DNA of 64,000 nt, from positions 372,001-436,000 of the forward strand of contig NZ_JACRSS010000001.1 of the NCBI RefSeq assembly GCF_014384805.1. The letters are read 5' to 3'. Positions 9,321-18,597 of the stretch are shown in pieces (within the stretch, counting starts at the first letter, position 1; every line of letters starts with the position of its first letter). The position numbers and the translations under genes are program-made. This stretch comes from Guopingia tenuis (GTDB taxonomy: Bacteria > Bacillota > Clostridia > Christensenellales > Christensenellaceae). The notes below the pieces were generated by a model. The model worked only from the letters and a program-made list of their open reading frames with translations, had not been told where the DNA came from and did no database searches.

Positions 9321-10406
9321 TCAGATTTTTTTACCGAAGCGGTTCCCCGGAAGCCGCTCTACCAGACCTTTCACCTCAAGTTTTGTGAGGGTCAGGCTTA
9401 CCTTTGCGGCGGCGCTTCCCGAACGGTCGGCCAACTGCTGCATTGTCATGTCACCCTTTAAAAGCAGATTATACAGTTCCCTTTCAAAAAAATCAAGCCC
9501 GGGTTCTGGGCTTTCCTCCTGCAAAGGCTCCTCTGCCGCCCATCCATAATAGGAAAGAACCTCCCTTGCGCTGCGCGCGGACAGGGAGCCGTTTTCCATC
9601 AGCAAAGCGGGAAGTTCCGCCGTCTGTTCTGGTTTTTCCGCCGGAACCGCGAACACATCCCGGTTTTCCTCATAGGCATGTCGAGCGGTGTTATGAGCGC
9701 CGCTGGCCTCATTGGCCTCGCCCACCAGGATCCCCCGGGACATGCCGCTGATGATCCGGTTGCGGACGGGAAAATTTCCCGCGAATGGCGGCGTGCCCGG
9801 CGGAAATTCGCTGATTACGGCGCCCGTTTCGGCAATCGCGTGATATAGCCGTTTGTTTTCGCTGGGATAGGCCCGCTCTACGCCGCAGCCCAGAACCGCC
9901 ACCGTCACGCCGCCGGCCTCCAGCGCCCCTTTATGGCAGGCCGTGTCAATCCCCCGGGCCATCCCCGAAACGACCGTAACTCCTGCGTCTGCCAGCTCCC
10001 GGGCGATTTGCTTCATGCGCGCCATCCCCTCCCGGGAAGCAAGACGGGTGCCCACCATACCGAGGGGAAGCTCACCCACCCGCAGCAGACTGCCCTTTAC
10101 ATATAAAATCAGCGGCGGACGGTAAATCTCCCGAAGAAGCGGCGGATATTCCCCGCTGGGCATGGGAACCGCATGGATTCCCTGCTTCTCCAAAGAAAAC
10201 AGTTCCTCCTCGATGCGCCCCATATCCGCCCGGCTTTTCAGCGTTTCCCGCATCTCCTCCGGGAGCATGGACAGACTCCCGGGATCTGCAAAAATCTCTT
10301 CCAGGGAAATCTGCATCTCCAGAATGGATACCATATGCTTAAATCCCAGACGCGGCGTGGAAGCCAGCCAATACCAGATTTTCTCCTCGTGCGTAAGCCC
10401 GCTCAT
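9321..10406 (-). CDS. dprA: DNA-processing protein DprA (Smf)
   Basis: DprA binds incoming single-stranded DNA and loads RecA during natural transformation; it is also kept in many bacteria not known to be competent. The 361-residue protein has a SAM-like N-terminal part, the Rossmann-like core with GMARGIDTACHKGAL, and a C-terminal winged helix (about 300-361). The ATG at 10406 overlaps the yifB stop as ATGA, so translational coupling is likely; an upstream in-frame ATG at 10421 would add MGWRG and has a weaker case. The yifB-dprA-topA order is conserved in Clostridia. Confidence 0.96.
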   Translation of the reverse strand: MSGLTHEEKIWYWLASTPRLGFKHMVSILEMQISLEEIFADPGSLSMLPEEMRETLKSRADMGRIEEELFSLEKQGIHAVPMPSGEYPPLLREIYRPPLILYVKGSLLRVGELPLGMVGTRLASREGMARMKQIARELADAGVTVVSGMARGIDTACHKGALEAGGVTVAVLGCGVERAYPSENKRLYHAIAETGAVISEFPPGTPPFAGNFPVRNRIISGMSRGILVGEANEASGAHNTARHAYEENRDVFAVPAEKPEQTAELPALLMENGSLSARSAREVLSYYGWAAEEPLQEESPEPGLDFFERELYNLLLKGDMTMQQLADRSGSAAAKVSLTLTKLEVKGLVERLPGNRFGKKI

Positions 10407-11938
10407 ACCTCTCCACCCCAATATTTCCGATCCAGGCTGCGGTATTGCACCGCTTCGGCAACATGCTCCTCGCGGATCTCCCCGCTGCCCGCCAGATCGG
10501 CGATGGTACGCGCCACCATGAGGATGCGCCGATAAGCCCGGGCGCTGAGATTGAGAGACTGAAAGGCAGAGGACAGCAACAGTTCGCAGGCTGCATCCAA
10601 CTTACAAAATTCATCGAACATGCCGCCCCGGAGCTGGCTGTTGACGAGAATTCCCGCCTTTTGATACCGCTCCCGCTGTATCTCCCTCGCCTGTTCCACC
10701 CGATTCCGAACCGCTGATGACGGCTCCCCCTCCCGGGCAGAAATCAGATCCTCATAGAGCGGCCGCGCCACCTCCACATGCAGATCCACGCGGTTTAGCA
10801 GCGGCCCGCTGATCCTTTGGGAGAGATAGCGGCGAATCTGCCCCGGCGTACAGCGGCATTTTCCCGATGGATCGCCATAATACCCACAGGGGCACGGGTT
10901 CATGGAGGCCACAAGCATAAACCGGGCCGGATATTCCACCCGGGCGTTTACCCGGGATACCGTGACGAATCCATCCTCCAGCGGCTGGCGCAGGGCTTCC
11001 AGCGCCTCCCGCCGGAATTCCGGCAGCTCATCCAAAAATAACACGCCCTGATGGGCCAGGCTGACCTCCCCCGGCCGCGCCTTTGCGCCCCCGCCGATGA
11101 GGGAGGCCGTGGACGCCGTGTGATGCGGGCTGCGGAACGGCCGTTCCGTGACAATCCCTCCCCGCAGCTCCCCACTCACGGAGTGCACTTTTGTCACCTC
11201 CAGCGCCTCCGCAAAGGTGAGAAGCGGCATGATCGTGGGGACAGCCCGGGCCAGCATGGTTTTTCCCGAGCCCGGAGGGCCGATGAGAAAAATATTATGG
11301 CTGCCCGCCACAGCGATTTCCATGGCACGCTTTGCCGCATCCTGTCCCTTGATATATTTGAAATCGATATCTCCGGAACTTTCCCTCCGGGCGGCAAATT
11401 TTCCGGGCTGGCAGTATACCATCTCCTTTTCCCCGCGCATATAGGAAGCCAACTCGGACAGATTCCGCACCGGCAGAATCTGAAGTCCCTCGATATAAGC
11501 GGCTTCCCCGGCATTTTCCTCCGGTACCACGGCCCGGCGCATGCCCCGGCTTCGGGCATCGATGAGCATGGGCAGAACTCCATGAACGCCCCGGATCTCC
11601 CCATCCAGCGAAAGCTCCCCCAGAAAAACCGTATCCCGCCGCCCGGAAAAGGGAACCTGCCCGCTGGCCGCCAAAATGCCGACGGCGATGGGGAGGTCAT
11701 AGATGGGACCTTCCTTGCGCAGGTCGGCCGGCGCAAGGTTAATGATAATCCGGCTGGCAGGATAGGCAAAGCCCGCGTTTTTCAGGGCAGAGCGCACCCG
11801 CTCCCGGCTCTCCTTCACCGCCGTATCCGCCAGACCCACGATTTCCATGCAGGGCATGCCGGAGGATACGTCCACCTCCACATCCACATGAAACCCGCCA
11901 AGCCCCATCAGCCCGCAGCTTCCCACCTTCGCCAGCAT
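10403..11938 (-). CDS. comM: YifB/ComM-family Mg-chelatase-like AAA+ ATPase
   Basis: ComM is a hexameric helicase that promotes branch migration of integrating DNA in transformable bacteria. The 511 residues comprise an N-terminal Lon-S5-like domain (about 1-170), an AAA+ core with Walker A GPPGSGKT at 220-227 and Walker B VLFLDELPEF, and a Mg-chelatase C-terminal domain. Cysteines in CPCGYYGD...CRC are typical of the family. It is co-translated with dprA, which fits a joint role in DNA uptake or processing. Whether this organism is competent cannot be told from here. Confidence 0.95.
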   Translation of the reverse strand: MLAKVGSCGLMGLGGFHVDVEVDVSSGMPCMEIVGLADTAVKESRERVRSALKNAGFAYPASRIIINLAPADLRKEGPIYDLPIAVGILAASGQVPFSGRRDTVFLGELSLDGEIRGVHGVLPMLIDARSRGMRRAVVPEENAGEAAYIEGLQILPVRNLSELASYMRGEKEMVYCQPGKFAARRESSGDIDFKYIKGQDAAKRAMEIAVAGSHNIFLIGPPGSGKTMLARAVPTIMPLLTFAEALEVTKVHSVSGELRGGIVTERPFRSPHHTASTASLIGGGAKARPGEVSLAHQGVLFLDELPEFRREALEALRQPLEDGFVTVSRVNARVEYPARFMLVASMNPCPCGYYGDPSGKCRCTPGQIRRYLSQRISGPLLNRVDLHVEVARPLYEDLISAREGEPSSAVRNRVEQAREIQRERYQKAGILVNSQLRGGMFDEFCKLDAACELLLSSAFQSLNLSARAYRRILMVARTIADLAGSGEIREEHVAEAVQYRSLDRKYWGGEV

Positions 11939-11958
11939 CGGCTAATCCTCCCCTTCTC

Positions 11959-12357
11959 TCATTTCTCCGCCTCTTCCCGGAACACCCAAAATCGGTTTCC
12001 CAGGAAATTGCAGGAGAAGGAAAATAAAATCGAAAGAAAATATCCCGCCCAGACCGGCCAGCCCAGGCAGTCGTTAATCACATACATCGACCCCAGGGAA
12101 AGCGCAATGGAGACGCAGTTTACGGCGATAAACTTCGCCAGCGTCCCGGAAACATAGCGCCGCCCACTCCTGAAAGTGATCCGCCGGTTCATCGTATAGC
12201 TGACAAAAGCCCCAATCGTATAGGATAGAGCCTTTGCCCCGATATAATACCAGCCGAGAACCTGATAGGTGAGCGTAAATATTCCCAGGTCTGCCAGCCA
12301 GGCTGTCTGGTTGCAGAGGCTGAATTTTATCAGCCGCCAAAGCTCCTTTTTCTTCAT
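11959..12357 (-). CDS. GtrA-family polyprenyl-phosphate-sugar flippase
   Basis: GtrA proteins are small four-helix membrane proteins thought to flip polyprenyl-phosphate-linked monosaccharides to the outer face of the membrane. The 132 residues show four hydrophobic segments and the family signature YTMNRRITF near residue 55. The ATG at 12357 (MKKKELWRLIKF) is preferred because an upstream extension would run into the preceding gene. It starts 2 bases after the stop of the large glycosyltransferase, strongly suggesting that it supplies that enzyme with a lipid-linked sugar donor (inference). Confidence 0.88.
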   Translation of the reverse strand: MKKKELWRLIKFSLCNQTAWLADLGIFTLTYQVLGWYYIGAKALSYTIGAFVSYTMNRRITFRSGRRYVSGTLAKFIAVNCVSIALSLGSMYVINDCLGWPVWAGYFLSILFSFSCNFLGNRFWVFREEAEK

Positions 12358-12359
12358 GG

Positions 12360-15300
12360 CTATACCACCGGCCAGTTGGGCAGCCATTGCAGGAACAGGT
12401 TATAGCTCCGGCTCACCAGCACGCCCGTCATAATGGGATAGAACAGGAAAAAGGCCGCGACACAGAGCGCCACATAGGCATATACGCATTGCTTTCCATG
12501 CTTATAGGTTCCGCTGATCCTCCGTAGGGCATAGACAAGCGCCAGAATCAAAAACGGCAGTGTCGCAAAATAGTGATAGATGAATACCTCCCGGGAAATC
12601 AGCGTCCAGGGCAGATATTGAGAGAGGGCCGCAATGGCGATGAAGGGCAGGCCCTTCAGCTTTTGCCCCCTGTTTTTGCGCATCCCGATGAGATAGAGCA
12701 CGCCCAGCAGGCCGCCCCACCACACCAGGGGATTCCCGATGCACCAGATCAGCCCGGAAAGGCCGTTCATCTCGCCCTCTGCCATGAAGAAGAAAACAGG
12801 ATGGACGTTCAGCGGCCAGGTAAACACCCGGGAAGAATAGGGATGCGGCGTATCCGTTTTCAGGTTGCCGTGGTAATTCAGCATATATTCCTGGTTCTTC
12901 CAAACGTCCAGCAGCCCGAATTCCCGCTCCGTATTGTTGAAATACGGCGCATAGGAGGCAACATAGACGATCACCGGGATAATGATAAACACAAGGACAC
13001 AGAACAGGATGGTAAGAGTCAGCTTCTTTTTATAATTGGCTGCGATCTCCTCCATTCCATTTTCTCTGGCATATTTATATTCCTGGTATCTCTGATAGAC
13101 CGTATAGAAGAACAGGACGCACAGGCCCAGGCCGGCATAGATGCAGAGCCACTTGGTTGCCGCCCCCAAGGCAAAGGATATTCCGCAGAGCCCCAGAGGA
13201 ATAAAGGTTTTCCATAGCTTTTCCCGGTTGAAATTGTGCTGGGAATACTCATACATAAACAGATACATCAGCAGGATAAAGAAAATGCTGTAGCTGTCTA
13301 TGGTGGCGATCCGCGTCAGGTCAAAGTGCATGAAATCCGCCGCAAACAGAACCGTCCCTATCGCCGCCCACTTGGTCTTTTTAAAGAGCCGTTTAGCAAA
13401 AATATAGAATACCGGCAGCTGCAGCACTCCAAACAAGGCTCCCATGAACCGCCATCCAAAGGGATTGAAGCCGAAAATCTGGATGCCGATGGTAATGATG
13501 CTTTTCCCAAGAGGCGGATGGGTAATCTCATAGGGATAGAGCCCCTCCATATATTCATAGGCCGTCCGGGCATGATATACCTCATCAAAATACATATCCG
13601 TCAGCGCGCTGGTGATCGTGGGCACCTGATCCTGTTCGTCATAGAGATAGGGGGCCTCTTCCTGCACTCCATCCCGCACCGCCCAGGCGCCGGCTATGGG
13701 CAGGAGATTGTTTTCGCTGTCCGTAAAAGCCACTTCCCGAAGCTCGATATCCCCCTGGGTTACTTCAATTCTGATGAATTTGGCACGGCCGCCAAAATCG
13801 TTGAAATGCCATTTGAACATATCGCCGTATTCATGCTTAACGTTTCCGTCCAAAAGCGGCGTATATTCCTCCCCATCTTCGGAAATAAAGATCTGCATGT
13901 TGCCTTCGCAGTATCCGGCATAGTATTTCCATTGATAAATATCCTGGCTTTCGGAAAGCTCAAAAATATAGGCCGAATCCCCCTGCGCTGTCACTGGCTG
14001 GGTCCGAGCCGGGATCACCAGGCTCCCCAGGTTGGTAAAGGCAAAGACGGCATAAATTCCGGTTATCAGGGAAAGGACCCAAGCGTCTCGCTTGTTCATC
14101 CGCCGCCCTTTTTCTTCCAGCGGAAAGCTTTCCAGCCGCTCCTTCGCCGAGCGCCGCTTGCGCTCTTTCAGGCCGGGCATCGGTTCCGGAACTGCCGAAA
14201 TCCGCAGAAATTCTTCCGGCGCAAAGGCCATATGGCGCACGCAGAGCCAGACAAAGAATCCATAGGCCACCACGGTCATGGCGGAAAGGATGATGACAAC
14301 CAGCGTATCAATGGCGTCCGCGCCATAGAGCAGGACAATTTGAATGTTCAGGAAGGCCAGAATGCTCAGCAGCATTCCCAGGAAGGTCAGCTTCCGGGAA
14401 TCCTTTTGCATGGCCGCAATCAACAGGAACACGATGCCGGGGAGAATATAGCGCTCGTGCATTTCATGGCCCAGCACAAACACGCTGATGACCACAAAGG
14501 CAGAAAGCAGGAAAATATTCCCCTTGTCCCGCTTTTTAAAATAGAGGACAGCTGCCGCCAGGATGGCGAGAGCAATGAAAGCCGCGCCAAAGCTGCCATA
14601 GGTTCCAAACAGGAAGCCGTTTTCCATGTTGGCAAAGTTCCCGCCGAAAAGAGCCATCAGGTTGAAGGCGTTGACGCTGCCATAGGCATACTGCCCCATA
14701 GTTTCGGCCATCCGCTCAAACACATAGAGGAAGGATGAACCTTCGGGCATCATGGGCACGGCCAACAGAAGGTATACGCCCGCCATTCCCACAAAAGAAA
14801 GCAGCGTATCCCACAAGGCGCGCTTGGTCCGGCCCTTTGTGAAGATATCTGCCAGGTATACGATAGCAAAAACCGGCGCAATGATGAGCGCCTGGGGCTT
14901 GATCATAAACGTGACCATCAAAAGCATGGCCGCATAGACCTTTTTGTCCTTTTGCAGAAGATAGAGCGAACCTACCGCCGCCAGAATGAACACCGAGTCA
15001 ATCTGCCCCCAGGAGCTGCTCGTTGCAATAAGAGCGGGAGAAAACAGCACCAGAAGCGAGATGAGCATGGACGAACCCGGGGCCATCCTCTTTTTCCCGA
15101 TGCGATAGACCACATAGGCCAGAACTGCATCACAGAGTATCGCCGGAATGCGGACCAGCAGGCTGTATTCCGCGGTTCCCAGCTGCCATCCCAAGGCATT
15201 GCCCAAAAGGCCGATGGGATAGAGGATATACATATACCCCGGCGGATAATCGGCAAATATACCGGACGAATAGAAGCCGCCCAAGCCGGTTTTGGTCAGC

Positions 15301-16226
15301 TGCTTTGCCCATGAGGCAAAGCAGTTCATATCCGTAATATGGCCGGGTTCCCGATAGGCGATGACCAGGCGCAGCCCGACAGCCGCCGCAAAAATCAACA
15401 GCACCGCCCATTTATTTTGCAGGAAATGGGCCATCTTCTCTTTCCAGACGCTGGTAATCAGCAGATATACGGCGATAAACGCTGTTATGGCAAACAGCAT
15501 TTCCCCAACGTCGTTATAGGTGATATCCTCCCGCGAGTGATGGTATCGGGATGTTTCTTCGTCTCCCGAGCCCTCTCCATCCGAACCGTCGTCCAAGCCG
15601 CCGGCCTGTGCCAGACTGCCCACCAGCGTATGAATCGGCAGGTCTGCCGGGTCCTCATCCATCTCTTCCACACGGATGGAGTCGATATATACGGTTCCAG
15701 TTGCATCGCTGTCCTCATTTCCCAGGCCAAAACGTATCGTATAGGTCTGGAAGTCATCCACATTGGTTTTAACGCAGAGGCGCATTTCCTGCCAGTCCCC
15801 CTGGGTGTCTGCCAAAAAGCCGTCCTCCGCCTGGGGCTGGCCCCAGATGTTGATATTCGCGGCGGGATAGGCGGCAGAGACATTTTCCGTCTTTATCCTG
15901 CAGGAAATCATATATACCTTTTCAGATTCCAGCTGGATCTCCTGGCTCAAAAAGGCATATCCCGGGTCTGTCAGCGTGATTTTGGCGCAGGACGAGCCGT
16001 CCTCCCCCTGCATCTGCTCGATCATGGCCCCATCGGAATCAAAATTCCAATATTCCGGCCATCCGTTTTCCCAGACATCCAGAGACGCGTTGTCTACAAA
16101 AATCTCCCCCGCCGCGGAGGCAGGAGTCAGAAAGCAAAACGCCAGACAGAATATTAAGACAAATGCGAAAATTTTCTTTCCGTTTGTAAGCATATGTAAA
16201 AAAACCTCTTTGATGATAAGCCTCAT
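12360..16226 (-). CDS. Giant two-module GT-C glycosyltransferase (mannosyltransferase-like plus PMT-like)
   Basis: This 1288-residue membrane protein appears to fuse two lipid-sugar-dependent GT-C enzymes. After a signal peptide (MLTNGKKIFAFVLIF..., ending at ASA) comes a carbohydrate-binding-like beta domain (about 40-190) and a Gly/Asp/Ser linker. The first polytopic GT-C module (about 230-680) has an acidic loop, GHITDMNCF, near 298. A Lys/Arg-rich linker near 690 leads to a further membrane segment and a discoidin-like domain (about 745-845). A PMT-type module follows, with YFDEVYHA near 880 and THPPLGK, and a PMT_4TMC-like C-terminus. It overlaps yraN by ATGA; an internal ATG at 16193 would give a more compact signal peptide. 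Substrate and acceptor are unknown; outer-surface glycan or protein glycosylation is likely. Confidence 0.85.
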   Translation of the reverse strand: MRLIIKEVFLHMLTNGKKIFAFVLIFCLAFCFLTPASAAGEIFVDNASLDVWENGWPEYWNFDSDGAMIEQMQGEDGSSCAKITLTDPGYAFLSQEIQLESEKVYMISCRIKTENVSAAYPAANINIWGQPQAEDGFLADTQGDWQEMRLCVKTNVDDFQTYTIRFGLGNEDSDATGTVYIDSIRVEEMDEDPADLPIHTLVGSLAQAGGLDDGSDGEGSGDEETSRYHHSREDITYNDVGEMLFAITAFIAVYLLITSVWKEKMAHFLQNKWAVLLIFAAAVGLRLVIAYREPGHITDMNCFASWAKQLTKTGLGGFYSSGIFADYPPGYMYILYPIGLLGNALGWQLGTAEYSLLVRIPAILCDAVLAYVVYRIGKKRMAPGSSMLISLLVLFSPALIATSSSWGQIDSVFILAAVGSLYLLQKDKKVYAAMLLMVTFMIKPQALIIAPVFAIVYLADIFTKGRTKRALWDTLLSFVGMAGVYLLLAVPMMPEGSSFLYVFERMAETMGQYAYGSVNAFNLMALFGGNFANMENGFLFGTYGSFGAAFIALAILAAAVLYFKKRDKGNIFLLSAFVVISVFVLGHEMHERYILPGIVFLLIAAMQKDSRKLTFLGMLLSILAFLNIQIVLLYGADAIDTLVVIILSAMTVVAYGFFVWLCVRHMAFAPEEFLRISAVPEPMPGLKERKRRSAKERLESFPLEEKGRRMNKRDAWVLSLITGIYAVFAFTNLGSLVIPARTQPVTAQGDSAYIFELSESQDIYQWKYYAGYCEGNMQIFISEDGEEYTPLLDGNVKHEYGDMFKWHFNDFGGRAKFIRIEVTQGDIELREVAFTDSENNLLPIAGAWAVRDGVQEEAPYLYDEQDQVPTITSALTDMYFDEVYHARTAYEYMEGLYPYEITHPPLGKSIITIGIQIFGFNPFGWRFMGALFGVLQLPVFYIFAKRLFKKTKWAAIGTVLFAADFMHFDLTRIATIDSYSIFFILLMYLFMYEYSQHNFNREKLWKTFIPLGLCGISFALGAATKWLCIYAGLGLCVLFFYTVYQRYQEYKYARENGMEEIAANYKKKLTLTILFCVLVFIIIPVIVYVASYAPYFNNTEREFGLLDVWKNQEYMLNYHGNLKTDTPHPYSSRVFTWPLNVHPVFFFMAEGEMNGLSGLIWCIGNPLVWWGGLLGVLYLIGMRKNRGQKLKGLPFIAIAALSQYLPWTLISREVFIYHYFATLPFLILALVYALRRISGTYKHGKQCVYAYVALCVAAFFLFYPIMTGVLVSRSYNLFLQWLPNWPVV

Positions 16227-16591
16227 GCGTGTATATCCGCATTTTTTATATATGTAATCTCAGGATTTCCATTTCTTTGCAAAAATATATCTACAACGTC
16301 AAAACGCATGGGAGCATCCAGCAGCTGATGTTTCTGGGCATACTGCTCGGCCGTCCGCCAAAGGGCCGCCATTTTCCGCGGCGTGATGGACTCTGCGCCT
16401 GTCCCATAGGCAGCGCTGCGCCGGGTCTTGACCTCCACAAAGACGGTATACGCGCCGTCTTTTGCGATCAAATCAATTTCGCCGCCCCGAATCGTATATT
16501 TCCTTTCCAGAATCCGCATTCCCCGGCTTTCCAGATAGCGGGCGGCCAGCGCCTCGCCCAGATCTCCGGTATTTTTCCGCTCCCGCGTCAT
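16223..16591 (-). CDS. yraN: YraN/UPF0102 family nuclease-like protein
   Basis: The family has a restriction-endonuclease-like fold with no settled function. The 122-residue protein keeps the predicted catalytic pattern, with GEIDLIAKDG near residues 37-46 followed by VFVEVKTR. It overlaps rnhB upstream (ATGA) and the large glycosyltransferase downstream (ATGA). The order rnhB-yraN-yifB-dprA is usual in Clostridia; here two glycosylation genes separate yraN from yifB. Confidence 0.92.
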   Translation of the reverse strand: MTRERKNTGDLGEALAARYLESRGMRILERKYTIRGGEIDLIAKDGAYTVFVEVKTRRSAAYGTGAESITPRKMAALWRTAEQYAQKHQLLDAPMRFDVVDIFLQRNGNPEITYIKNADIHA

Positions 16592-17190
16592 TTCCCTATC
16601 TTTCCCAAAAAGCTCGGCCGGTGAATATCCAGTATTCCATACTGCAAAATGGCTTCCCGGTGAGCCTTTGTGCCATATCCCTTGTGCCTGGCAAAGCCAT
16701 ATTCGGGATATTTCCTGTCGTATTCCCGCATAATGCGGTCCCGGGTCACTTTGGCGACAATAGAAGCCGCCGCAATGGAATAAACCTTGGCATCCCCTTT
16801 CACAATGGGGGTATATTCCATGGGCAGTTCCAGCCCGCTGATATAATCCGTCACCAGCACAAAGTCCTTGACCTTCAGCGCCATAACCGCCTTTTGAAAG
16901 GCCAGACGGGCCGCATTCAAAATGTTGATCTTTTCGATCACATCCGCATCCACGATCCCCACAGCCCAGTCGACGGCCGTTTTGGTAATTTCCTCATAGA
17001 GCCGCTCGCGTTTTTTTTCAGAAATTTTTTTAGAATCGTCGATCCCCTCGATAAAAGAATCGGCGGGGAGAATCACAGCGGCGGCTACAACCGGCCCGGC
17101 CAACGGCCCCCGGCCGGCTTCGTCTGCTCCCGCCAGGTATTTTCCCTCTGCGGCAGCCTGCCGTTCCCTGTCATAAAAATATTCCGTCAT
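16588..17190 (-). CDS. rnhB: Ribonuclease HII
   Basis: RNase HII cuts RNA in RNA-DNA hybrids and begins removal of single ribonucleotides from DNA. The 200-residue protein has the catalytic GADEAGRGPLAGPV segment (Asp23, Glu24) and AASIVAKVTRDR further on. It is coupled at both ends by four-base ATGA overlaps, with rbgA upstream and yraN downstream, placing it firmly in the rplS-side operon. Confidence 0.97.
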   Translation of the reverse strand: MTEYFYDRERQAAAEGKYLAGADEAGRGPLAGPVVAAAVILPADSFIEGIDDSKKISEKKRERLYEEITKTAVDWAVGIVDADVIEKINILNAARLAFQKAVMALKVKDFVLVTDYISGLELPMEYTPIVKGDAKVYSIAAASIVAKVTRDRIMREYDRKYPEYGFARHKGYGTKAHREAILQYGILDIHRPSFLGKIGK

Positions 17191-18056
17191 AATTCCTCGT
17201 TTCCTGCCGTTTCAGCATCCGGCGGCAATTCTAAAGACAGCCGCCCGATTTTTGCGTTGCGGAATTCCTCCAAAAGCATATGTGCTCCGCGTTCTGTATC
17301 TATTTCGCCCCCCCGCAGGAGAAATCCTCTTTTTTTGCAGATATCCGCCATGACTTCCCATGGGTCTTCGCGGATCTCCGCCAATTTATACCGCTCCATC
17401 AGCAGCTCCGGATCGGCAGCGCACATCTTGCGCAAAAGGTAATAGGCCAGCTCCTCTTCATTCAGCACCTCCAGCCGGATGCTCCCGATGAGGGCGATAG
17501 CCGCGCCGGTTTCCTCGTTTTCAATTTTTGGCCATAAAAGCCCCGGCGAATCCAGCAGTTCCAAATAGGGCGTCAGTTTCGCCCAGGCCAGCCCTCGGGT
17601 CACGCCCGGCTTATTTCCCACCTGCATCTTTTTTGTTCCCGAGAGGCGGTTTAAAATTGCCGATTTGCCCACATTGGGGATGCCGCACACCAGCGCCCGC
17701 ACGGTTTTCTTCCGTCCCTTTGCGGCATACTTCTCATAGATGGGCCGGGCACAATTCTCGATTTCCCTTTGCAGCTGCCGCGGATTTCCCCGGACAGCCG
17801 AATATGCGACAGCATACTCCCCCTGCCTACGAAAATATTCCAGCCACCGCTTGGTGATGCGCTCGTCCGCCATATCCATCTTGTTTAGCACCAGCATCCG
17901 CTTCTTTCCGGCAAAAAGGTCGTCAAAATCCGGATTTTGCGAACTCAGCGGCACCCGCGCATCGAGAATTTCGATGACGAGATCGATGAGCTTGAGCTTA
18001 TCCTCCAAAGCCCGCCGGGTTTTGGTCATATGTCCCGGATACCAGTTGATATTCAT
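17187..18056 (-). CDS. rbgA: Ribosome biogenesis GTPase RbgA (YlqF)
   Basis: RbgA drives a late step of 50S assembly. It is a circularly permuted GTPase: the G4 motif LVLNKMD comes first, then the P-loop GIPNVGKS, then DSPGLL, as seen here. I set the start at 18056 (MNINWYPGHMTKTRR, the universal family start) with GGAAGG upstream, not at the longer in-frame ATG 18116 that lies inside the rplS terminator. The protein is 289 residues. The C-terminal half is the RbgA-specific RNA-binding domain. Confidence 0.97.
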   Translation of the reverse strand: MNINWYPGHMTKTRRALEDKLKLIDLVIEILDARVPLSSQNPDFDDLFAGKKRMLVLNKMDMADERITKRWLEYFRRQGEYAVAYSAVRGNPRQLQREIENCARPIYEKYAAKGRKKTVRALVCGIPNVGKSAILNRLSGTKKMQVGNKPGVTRGLAWAKLTPYLELLDSPGLLWPKIENEETGAAIALIGSIRLEVLNEEELAYYLLRKMCAADPELLMERYKLAEIREDPWEVMADICKKRGFLLRGGEIDTERGAHMLLEEFRNAKIGRLSLELPPDAETAGNEEL

Positions 18057-18096
18057 TTCTTGCACCTTCCATACATATGGGTTTAAAGTATTTGTT

Positions 18097-18132
18097 AAAA
18101 AAATATGGCTGTCCAAAATGGACAGCCATATT
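18097..18132 (-). terminator. Intrinsic terminator after rplS
   Basis: A perfect 13-bp inverted repeat (AATATGGCTGTCC / GGACAGCCATATT, 102-114 and 120-132 of the 18,000 block) with a 5-base loop is followed on the minus strand by a run of T. It sits between rplS and rbgA, so rbgA may depend on read-through or another promoter. Confidence 0.88.
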
Positions 18133-18139
18133 GTCTTTT

Positions 18140-18481
18140 CTATTTCTCACGAATACGGGCCGCTTTGCCGACTCTGTCGCGCAGATAATAGAGTTTAGCT
18201 CTTCTGACTTTACCGCTCCGAACCTTTTCGATGTGATCGATTTTGGGCGAATGCAGCGGCAGTGTTCTCTCTACGCCAATGCCATAAGAAACGCGGCGAA
18301 CCGTGATGGTCTCTTTGATTCCGCCGCCCTGTCTGGCGATCAGATATCCTTCAAACAACTGAAGTCTTTCTCTTGTGCCTTCTTTTACTTTCAGGTATAC
18401 CCGGATCAGGTCACCGATTTCCAGTTCCGGCAGATCAGAGCGAAGCTGAGATTGCTCAACAAACTTTACTAAATCCTGCAT
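18140..18481 (-). CDS. rplS: 50S ribosomal protein L19
   Basis: L19 lies at the 30S-50S interface. The start is ATG 18481, giving 113 residues (MQDLVKFVEQSQLRSDLPE...), the normal L19 length; AGGAGG is 9 bases upstream. A longer frame reaching 18559 runs through the leader RNA and is not expected to be translated. Motifs such as VYLKVKEGTRERLQ and RRAKLYYLRDR are typical. It has its own promoter at 18565-18594 and a strong terminator after it. Confidence 0.98.
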   Translation of the reverse strand: MQDLVKFVEQSQLRSDLPELEIGDLIRVYLKVKEGTRERLQLFEGYLIARQGGGIKETITVRRVSYGIGVERTLPLHSPKIDHIEKVRSGKVRRAKLYYLRDRVGKAARIREK

Positions 18482-18557
18482 TAGTATGCTTCCTCCTTCC
18501 TTTTCAGAACGTTCATACCTGGAATTCCCAAGCAGCGGACCGCCCGTTCTCATAAAC
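18482..18557 (-). promoter_or_regulatory. Candidate L19 leader (rplS 5' UTR)
   Basis: The transcript leader between the rplS promoter and start codon carries CGGTCCGCTGCTT and CCAGGTATGAACGTTCT. These resemble, from memory, the conserved L19 autoregulatory leader of Firmicutes (Rfam L19_leader). I cannot run a covariance search, so the family is tentative; position and size (about 75 bases) fit. Confidence 0.45.
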
Positions 18558-18564
18558 AAGTGGT

Positions 18565-18594
18565 ATTATACCATAATTGCCCATGGGCATGCAA
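18565..18594 (-). promoter_or_regulatory. Sigma-A promoter for rplS
   Basis: The minus strand reads TTGCAT (18594-18589), an 18-base spacer and a perfect TATAAT (18570-18565). It lies in the trmD-rplS gap and gives L19 a transcript of its own. Confidence 0.75.
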
Positions 18595-18597
18595 GCC

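Noticed and set aside
12573..14738. Long plus-strand frames within the giant glycosyltransferase gene
   Set aside because: Their translations are low in recognisable structure and rich in His, Arg, Lys and Gln, while the minus strand encodes continuous membrane segments and PMT motifs.
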